Below are positions 58,617 through 64,000 of a stretch of DNA of 64,000 nucleotides, piece after piece. The position numbers were made by a program, and so were the translations under genes. Source of the stretch: Candidozyma auris (Eukaryota; Ascomycota; Pichiomycetes; Serinales; Metschnikowiaceae); contig NC_072812.1 of assembly GCF_003013715.1 (NCBI RefSeq), positions 1,178,001 through 1,242,000 on the forward strand. Reading direction: 5' to 3'. The notes under the pieces were generated by a model. It was not told the DNA's origin. It did no database searches and saw only the letters and a program-made list of their open reading frames with translations. Every line of letters starts with the position of its first letter. The stretch's first letter is position 1.

Positions 58617-59735
58617 ATGGGAGTCGATCTAGATAGATATGTCAAGCCAGGCAGGAGTTTCTATCTCGCATTAGGATTAGAAGGCTCGGCAAATAAGCTA
58701 GGCGTTGGTGTCATCAAACATAATACCGGTGAGTTATCGGACACTAATCGAGCTGAGGTCCTATCCAATGTCAGAGATACATACATCACACCTCCAGGTG
58801 AGGGTTTCTTGCCAAGAGACACCGCTAGGCATCACAGAAATTGGGTAGTCCGCATAATAAAACGAGCTTTAGCGGATGCCAAAATTTGCGGTGAGGACTT
58901 GGATTGTATTTGCTTCACACAGGGTCCTGGCATGGGCGCCCCATTACAGAGTGTTGTAATTGCGGCGAGAACACTATCACAACTTTGGGAAAAACCTCTT
59001 GTTGGTGTCAATCACTGTGTTGGTCATATAGAGATGGGAAGAGAGATCACAGGAGCTCAAAATCCTGTTGTTCTTTATGTGTCAGGAGGCAACACACAAG
59101 TCATCGCATACTCCAAACAAAGATACCGTATTTTTGGTGAAACCCTAGATATAGCCATTGGGAACTGTTTGGACAGATTTGCACGAACGCTAAGAATTCC
59201 GAATGAGCCGGCCCCTGGGTACAATATAGAACAAATGGCCAAGAAAGGACGTCATTTGGTTCCCTTGCCATACACAGTGAAAGGAATGGATCTTTCCATG
59301 TCAGGTATTTTGGCTCATATTGATGAAATCGCTAAGGAGTTATTCAAGAAAGGGGGCAAAAAATTGAAGGATGCAGAGACAGATGAGCCTATCACAGCAG
59401 AGGATTTGTGTTTTTCTCTTCAGGAAACTCTTTTCGCTATGTTAGTCGAGATCACGGAGAGAGCTATGGCACATGTCCAAAGTAATCAGGTTTTGATTGT
59501 TGGAGGCGTTGGCTCCAATGAACGCCTACAAGAGATGATGGCATTAATGGTAAAGGATAGAAGAAACGGCTCGGTTCATGCCACAGACGAACGATTCTGC
59601 ATTGACAATGGCATCATGATTGCGCATGCTGGTCTACTCGGCTATAGGATGGGTCAGGTCAACGATCTCAAGGACACCGTTTGTACACAACGATTCAGAA
59701 CGGATGAGGTGTTCGTGGAATGGAGGGATGATTAA
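58617..59735 (+). CDS. KAE1: KEOPS tRNA threonylcarbamoyltransferase subunit
   Basis: 372 aa from the ATG at 58617 ([27 protein letters not shown]), like yeast Kae1 (386). ASKHA-fold enzyme that makes t6A37 in tRNAs reading ANN codons. Metal-binding His pair in [12 protein letters not shown] and the Asp in [13 protein letters not shown]; the nucleotide loop GGNTQV is also present. An upstream in-frame ATG at 58551 would add 22 residues with a basic, amphipathic look. That extension is absent from S. cerevisiae Kae1, so I take the internal start but leave the longer form possible. Confidence 0.95.
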   Translation: MGVDLDRYVKPGRSFYLALGLEGSANKLGVGVIKHNTGELSDTNRAEVLSNVRDTYITPPGEGFLPRDTARHHRNWVVRIIKRALADAKICGEDLDCICFTQGPGMGAPLQSVVIAARTLSQLWEKPLVGVNHCVGHIEMGREITGAQNPVVLYVSGGNTQVIAYSKQRYRIFGETLDIAIGNCLDRFARTLRIPNEPAPGYNIEQMAKKGRHLVPLPYTVKGMDLSMSGILAHIDEIAKELFKKGGKKLKDAETDEPITAEDLCFSLQETLFAMLVEITERAMAHVQSNQVLIVGGVGSNERLQEMMALMVKDRRNGSVHATDERFCIDNGIMIAHAGLLGYRMGQVNDLKDTVCTQRFRTDEVFVEWRDD

Positions 59736-59941
59736 TTTGATGATTCTGTACCAAAATTGTAGCACGATCCGGCAAGTAGATCGCTAGAGACGGTCTTTTT
59801 GCCCAGTGTGGTCGCAGATCAAGTAGACTTTTTTAGGCTTGATAACTTTACAATCCAGTTGTCGCAGTCAGATACGGGTCTTACAGATACAATCAGTTCA
59901 ATCTTCTATTAGTAAGTCTATCAAGGGAAAAAAGAAGCTGT

Positions 59942-61069
59942 TCAGGTGATGTGTCTACCAACCACGACAACGCGTCCTATTTCCTCCCTGTACAAGAACT
60001 TTAGCCTGTTAAGCATTTGTATCACTGGTTTTCGAAGTTTTGGGCCCCCTGACGAGTGCAAGCCTCGTCCAGTGATAACGTCAAGAGGTTCAACGAAAGC
60101 TGCCCTTGAGCCAAACTTTGAGAGAATGCCGTGCGCTTGTCTTTCTCTTATCTCCTCATTCCACCACTTCTTCACCTCACGTTCTGCTAATTGAACGGCC
60201 TCGCCTACGAGATAGCCATGAAGATCAACTATTCCAGAGACAGGGGATGGCAAAGATTGAGTCTTCGAAAGCAGGGACATTCCAGAGTTCATCGTGTTGA
60301 AAGTGGAAGAGGGGGTGAACTTCCATGCTTTCTGGGGAACATTTTTACAGGCTTTGAGGATATCGGCAGCCTTCGATTCAACCTGATATGTAGTATCAAG
60401 TCCTAGTTTTGGATCAAAAGTGAGCTTGGTGGCAGCATGATCCACGAAAAGGTAAGCCACACGTAGCACCCTATCGACAGCTCCCTCGAAGAACTCGAGA
60501 CACTTTACAAGAAACGCATAGTTCACCTGCTGCAAGAGCGTTTGTTGTTCGATTTGTTTCCTCAACTCTTCGGCCTCTCGGCTCGTATCATTGTATGTGT
60601 AAGAGACTCCTTGAAACACCAGTTTAGAGAGATTGTTGCGTGAGTCTTGTACTCGAGAACCCTTCATTCGCTTTTTGCGTCTATAATTACACATAATGTC
60701 TGCCAATGCCAGCATTCGGCAGCCATTCCTCTGCAAATACGGCTCAATAATGTCTTCCAGAAGTCCTGTAACAATCATCAATTCATTTGAAGTGGCGTCC
60801 AGTGCTGTGTACGCTTCAAATACTTTCGAAACATCGTCCTCATTCTCACGAAGAAGTCGTCTCAACTTCTCTGTGTCAGCGTCAGGTAGGATGTCTTGCA
60901 ACCTCCTGAGTTCAGGCGACTCCGGGTTCTGTGAGTATTCTTGCTCCTTGATCAAATCTTCTATAACTATCTCGATTCGGTCGCATTTATTCAACCTGTT
61001 CAAGAGCTCATCTCTGGACCAGTTTGGAAAGAGGCCAGCTAGAGTATCCACCAGCGACGATATGCTCAT
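59942..61069 (-). CDS. CUE2: CUE-Smr endonuclease of no-go decay
   Basis: 375 aa from the ATG at 61069 (MSISSLVDTLAGLFPNWSRDELLNRL); an in-frame ATG at 61171 would add 34 residues. Two CUE ubiquitin-binding domains (about 2-42 and 52-92) are followed by a helical middle. The C-terminal Smr domain has DLHGY (about residue 282) and TGRGLHS. In S. cerevisiae, Cue2 cuts mRNA at collided ribosomes. HBS1, in the same pathway, lies elsewhere in this window. Confidence 0.85.
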   Translation of the reverse strand: MSISSLVDTLAGLFPNWSRDELLNRLNKCDRIEIVIEDLIKEQEYSQNPESPELRRLQDILPDADTEKLRRLLRENEDDVSKVFEAYTALDATSNELMIVTGLLEDIIEPYLQRNGCRMLALADIMCNYRRKKRMKGSRVQDSRNNLSKLVFQGVSYTYNDTSREAEELRKQIEQQTLLQQVNYAFLVKCLEFFEGAVDRVLRVAYLFVDHAATKLTFDPKLGLDTTYQVESKAADILKACKNVPQKAWKFTPSSTFNTMNSGMSLLSKTQSLPSPVSGIVDLHGYLVGEAVQLAEREVKKWWNEEIRERQAHGILSKFGSRAAFVEPLDVITGRGLHSSGGPKLRKPVIQMLNRLKFLYREEIGRVVVVGRHIT

Positions 61070-61205
61070 GGGCACTTGTATCAGGTTGACTTGAGGAGGT
61101 GTTGTTTTGCATCGCAAGCTGATACACCATGCTGAACGCGCGAGAATGAAGTCTACAACGTGAGGCAGCATGCAATTTTAAATGTCTTCTAGATTAAGCT
61201 TACCA

Positions 61206-61973
61206 TCAATGTCGTCTTTTTTGAAGAACAACAGCCTTGATTGCTGATAGCCACTTCGTCATATCTTGCTCACTCTGAGCACCTAAATATGTCCTCTTAG
61301 TTGGGGTGATCACCATAAGACACCAACTTTTCCCTCTAGTGCCGTCCACCTCGATGACGTCCATTACCTTATCCATGCTTATGACTTTGTACGCCTGGCC
61401 CTTATGCTCCTTCAGTTTGCAGAAGTAAATTGCCTTATTAGTGACAATCACATACAACTTCCTCCACTGACTATAGCGTTTCCGAAGCTTTCGAAGCTCA
61501 CCCTGCTCTACCAAATACTCCTCTTCGTTTTTGTCCATCAGCAAATTGGATAGGTGGCTTGCAGCTGCCTCTTGATCGTCCTCCTCGTTTGAGTCGTCCT
61601 CGTATTGTTTAACAACAGTCTCCAAAGCCTTCATCCAGCGACTTTGGAGCTCCTTAGTTTCCACTCGAAAGTGGTAAACACGATTGCTTGTGTATATTGC
61701 AAAGTGATGTTCATGCTCCTTGTGGGCTTCCTGAACGTCACTGAATGCTAACAACTCCGATTTACTAAGCACTTTACTAGGCTTATGCTCTGAGCTCTTC
61801 TTGTAGTAACTGAGCTGGCAATTTCGGAGCACCATCCAGCGTTTGTGCCATTGATGTGTTTTGATCGATCGTTTTTGAACCCACGACAGGAAAACAACCT
61901 TGTTGTCGTCAAACTGTGATTCCACAGTATCTGCTATCTCGGACTCTGATCCCATCATCGTCGTGTTAGTCAT
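61206..61973 (-). CDS. Tandem PH-domain protein (possibly OPY1-like)
   Basis: 255 aa from the ATG at 61973; the longer frame starts at a GTG. Two PH domains are visible. The first is at about 26-120 (VVFLSWVQKRSIKTHQWHKRWMVLR ... LQSRWMKALE), the second at about 150-252 (LVEQGELRKLRKRYSQWRKLYVIV ... MTKWLSAIKA). An acidic linker (about 125-140) joins them. The layout is like yeast Opy1, a PI(4,5)P2 sensor, but this protein is shorter (Opy1 328), so the assignment is tentative. Just upstream of CUE2 on the same strand. Confidence 0.7.
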   Translation of the reverse strand: MTNTTMMGSESEIADTVESQFDDNKVVFLSWVQKRSIKTHQWHKRWMVLRNCQLSYYKKSSEHKPSKVLSKSELLAFSDVQEAHKEHEHHFAIYTSNRVYHFRVETKELQSRWMKALETVVKQYEDDSNEEDDQEAAASHLSNLLMDKNEEEYLVEQGELRKLRKRYSQWRKLYVIVTNKAIYFCKLKEHKGQAYKVISMDKVMDVIEVDGTRGKSWCLMVITPTKRTYLGAQSEQDMTKWLSAIKAVVLQKRRH

Positions 61974-62267
61974 ATGCACGAATTAAGAATTGTGGCGTCA
62001 ACTTATCGGTTTCGCTTTTTTTTTTCTTTTTTTTATTCTCCGTTTATTGAGTAAAGAAAGGTCTTGGATGAGCTCGTAAAGAGTTAGATGTCAGAAATCC
62101 GCTCCTCAAAAAAGGTGAATGCGAGGTACATACACAATTTAAGTTGACGGCTTGGTTATGCAGCGCGCACCAAGTTACGAGGTGGCTAACATGTCAACAC
62201 CTACCTGGCATTCCTGAATGAAGTGAGCAGCTATTTGTACCTTTAAAGTGGGCTGTGTATCTTGCAC

Positions 62268-63308
62268 TCAGGCCTCGTTTTCCATGGCTGCCTTGATTAC
62301 CCCTATCACCGCGCTTGTTTGGATCTTTTCATTCCCACCTCTCGAAACACCATATTCAATGTCAGCTAACTCTTTCAAAATTGCAATTCTGGTTTGTGAC
62401 TTGAGCTCGTATCCCAGTAAAATCTCCACAAATGCCTGAACGAGATCTATCAAGGCCAATCCTTTCGTCTTTTTGAACCTATCAAAGGTTAAATAGCTTG
62501 TCGTCCAATCTTCTTGTAGGATGGAATCTAGGATGGTTTCTATGTCTTCTGGATCAGGTGCGCCAACACACTCGTAAATCATCTTCTCGTCAATTTCATC
62601 ATTTGCGGAGTCTAAAGCGGCCTTACATGCTTGTAATACATTGAGGGCCCTTCTCATATCGCCCTTGGATAATTTGAGAAGTGCCTCCTCAGCTTTCATG
62701 GACATAATAAGGCTTTCCTTTTCGATCACATACTTGATTTGGTCCCTTACTGCATTTTCAGAAAGTGGCTGGAAGCGGAATCGAGTACATCTGGAGATCA
62801 ATGCTGGATTCAATTTATGAGAGTAGTTGGCCAATATACAGAAACGAGTATTCTTTGTGTACCTCTCTATGATTCGTCTCAACGAGTTTTGTGCCACGGA
62901 AGTCATAGCATCTGCTTCATCCAAGATGATGAGTTTGAACCCACGACTGAAAATTTGCATCGTAGACGCAAACTCCTTGATCCGATTCCTCACAACTTCA
63001 ATACCTCTATCATCGGAGGCGTTCAATTCCAACACCATGTTTTTGTAGTTAGGCCCATATATTTCTTTTGCCAAAGCAGTAATTGTGGATGTTTTACCTG
63101 TACCTGGAGGCCCGTAGAATAGAAGGTGTGGTAACCTTCCTTCGTGTACAAACTTTCTCACGGTGGAGATGATCTCTTCCTGGCCGAACACATCATCAAG
63201 ATTTGAGGGACGGTACTTCTCCACCCTAAATGTTAGTATTTACTGTAATCAGTAAAGCGCTGCATATACATACCAAGGCAAATTACTTTTTGCGTTTGAA
63301 TTGCTCAT
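62268..63308 (-). CDS. RFC3: Replication factor C subunit 3 (two exons)
   Basis: Exon 1 is 63308-63274, exon 2 is 63225-62268; 330 aa (S. cerevisiae Rfc3 340). Clamp-loader AAA+ subunit: Walker A GPPGTGKTS at about residue 50, Walker B LIILDEADA, arginine-finger SRC motif in LISRCTRFRF, and a C-terminal collar domain. Exon 2 has no upstream ATG; splicing donor GTATGT to acceptor TACTAACATTTAG rebuilds NLPWVEKYRP, the conserved Rfc N-terminus. The CACGTG at 63381-63386 lies about 75 bp upstream. Confidence 0.95.
63226..63273 (-). other. RFC3 intron (48 nt)
   Basis: Donor GTATGT at 63273-63268, branch TACTAAC, acceptor ATTTAG ending at 63226. It splits a TGG codon (TG/G). It has the same length as the VMA13 intron. 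Confidence 0.94.
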
Positions 63309-63380
63309 GGTAGATTAATGATCAGTTGAAATATTTGATGTATCTGGGACCAATACGCGTAGCAAAATCTCGAGATCTCG

Positions 63381-63386
63381 CACGTG
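63381..63386. promoter_or_regulatory. CACGTG upstream of RFC3
   Basis: GCACGTGAC about 75 bp before the RFC3 start; a Cbf1-type site by sequence only. Confidence 0.35.
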
Positions 63387-63564
63387 ACTTTCGAGGAAGA
63401 ATTAAATTGTAGAGCAAGGCATTAATTCAACTGATGTAATATTCAATCTGTTGCAAAATCAAGATTCGATCTATAATTTAAACTTTGAACGAATGTGGAA
63501 TATGATTTAAAATCTGTTTATGTCAGGTCTGGTGAGCAAGAGTCGGCTTGTTTTTGCGCGCCCT

Positions 63565-63575
63565 GGATTCGAACT
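63565..63575 (-). promoter_or_regulatory. Downstream B box of the U6 gene
   Basis: The minus strand reads AGTTCGAATCC, one base off the TFIIIC B-box consensus GGTTCGANTCC. No tRNA surrounds it. It lies about 115 bp beyond the U6 terminator, matching the extragenic B block of S. cerevisiae SNR6. Confidence 0.75.
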
Positions 63576-63695
63576 TCCAACGACCTCAGGCTTTGCATCA
63601 ACTGATTTCGGTCAAATTTCCTGTGACTCGAAGCATCACTGCTCAGTTTGTTGTAAAAAGATATCAGCTGTCTTTAGGAGAAGTTTCAGAAAAAA

Positions 63696-63792
63696 AAAAT
63701 GGTAAATCTCTTTGTATAGCGTGTCATCTTTATGCAAGGACAATGCTAATCTTCTCTGTATTGTTAAAATTGACAGATGTACTACCGCGAAC
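63696..63792 (-). ncRNA. SNR6: U6 spliceosomal RNA
   Basis: The minus strand begins GTTCGCGGTAGTAC (5' stem-loop), then carries TCAATTTT, AACAATACAGAGA with the invariant ACAGAGA box, AGATTAGCA (the U4-pairing AGC region), GCATAAAGATGACACGC for the internal stem-loop, and CAAAGAGATTTA. It ends in a run of ten T (63699-63690). A TATA element (TATATG, 63828-63823) sits about 31-36 bp upstream of the 5' end. An intragenic A-box-like stretch is CTGTCAATTTT. The B box lies downstream. Length is about 97 nt (S. cerevisiae 112). Confidence 0.95.
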
Positions 63793-63822
63793 GATAGTAC
63801 GACTAGACAAATTTTTGGCAGC

Positions 63823-63828
63823 ATATAT
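63823..63828 (-). promoter_or_regulatory. TATA box of the U6 gene
   Basis: TATATG on the minus strand about 31 bp before the predicted U6 5' end, the position used by TFIIIB at yeast SNR6. Confidence 0.7.
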
Positions 63829-63947
63829 CTCGTCTCATTAAAACGTCGAAATCCTTCTATCTCTCAAGAAATAGCGAAAAATATAATCAGACACTATAAA
63901 GTACTTCCGAGAGTTTTTGTAGATGATTGAAAATTACTAATGGTGAG

Positions 63948-64000
63948 GCCTCTGTCAAGGACATTGACGATGCTGACGCTGGTACTTCTTCGGGTACCTC
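63948..64000 (+). CDS. Possible exon start of a gene running off the right edge
   Basis: The last about 53 bp read GCC TCT GTC AAG GAC ATT GAC GAT GCT GAC GCT GGT ACT, all favoured codons (ASVKDIDDADAGTSSGT). Directly before it is TTACTAATGGTGAG, which fits the branch-plus-acceptor form of the introns in this window. It may be exon 2 of a spliced, well-expressed gene. The fragment is too short to identify. Confidence 0.35.

Noticed and set aside
63541..63640. tRNA gene around the GTTCGAATCC motif
   Set aside because: No A box, anticodon arm or acceptor pairing; the motif is better explained as the U6 B box.
1..64000. Transposon, LTR, integrated virus or CRISPR array
   Set aside because: No reverse transcriptase, integrase, transposase, capsid-like frame, long terminal repeats or spaced direct repeats were seen.

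Overview
This window comes from an ascomycete budding yeast. The genes are compact and mostly uninterrupted. The four introns I can define carry GTATGT or GTCAGT donors and TACTAAC-type branch points 6-10 nt from the acceptor. The gene set is saccharomycete throughout: VMA13, BIR1, GID7, UFE1, MET2, RFC3, SPC34, and an adjacent divergent RPL24/RPL30 pair as in Saccharomyces cerevisiae. At least two CTG codons lie where related proteins usually have Ser (HBS1, GID7), and the base composition is moderate. Together these suggest a CUG-Ser clade yeast, perhaps near Clavispora/Metschnikowiaceae. That placement is inference; I could run no search. Translations quoted here read CTG as Leu.

Layout. 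1-6.4 kb, all on the minus strand: the 5' part of SDH2 (respiration), D-serine dehydratase DSD1, nitric-oxide dioxygenase YHB1, a nitronate monooxygenase, mitochondrial ribosomal protein MRPL44 and a TENA/THI-4 family protein. 6.4-10.4 kb: a 1.5-kb gap, a small and apparently highly expressed secreted protein with a Kex2-type site, a divergent 3-hydroxyacyl-CoA dehydratase-like membrane protein that lacks key catalytic residues, and the ER J-protein ERJ5. 10.4-19 kb (minus): a SIT4-associated phosphatase regulator, the survivin homologue BIR1, and VMA13 with a 5-codon first exon. 19.2-19.7 kb: tRNA-His(GTG) and intron-containing tRNA-Leu(AAG). 19.8-29 kb: spliced HBS1, UFE1, a catechol O-methyltransferase-like enzyme, SYF2, an F-box/LRR protein and MDL1. 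29.5-37.4 kb (plus): ATG26, MET2 and an unrecognised gene.

37.5-45.6 kb: a Zn2Cys6 transcription factor and GID7 diverge from a 3-kb, pyrimidine-biased and GC-rich intergenic region. 45.7-55.5 kb: PDI1, a PXMP4-like peroxisomal membrane protein, a La-motif protein (SRO9 type), the borate exporter BOR1, tRNA-Ile(AAT) and a taspase-like threonine protease. 55.5-64 kb: RPL24 and RPL30 (RPL30 with its autoregulatory kink-turn), SPC34, KAE1, CUE2, a dual-PH protein, RFC3 (spliced) and U6 snRNA with a downstream B box. A probable exon fragment lies at the right edge.

Most of this is ordinary core genome. The best leads are the secreted peptide precursor, the dehydratase-like pseudoenzyme, the adjacent NO/nitronate detoxification genes, the long HBS1 with its intron, the RPL30 and U6 regulatory architecture, a possibly structured RNA beside tRNA-Ile, and the long TF/GID7 intergenic region. 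No transposon, LTR, CRISPR array or centromere-like repeat was seen.
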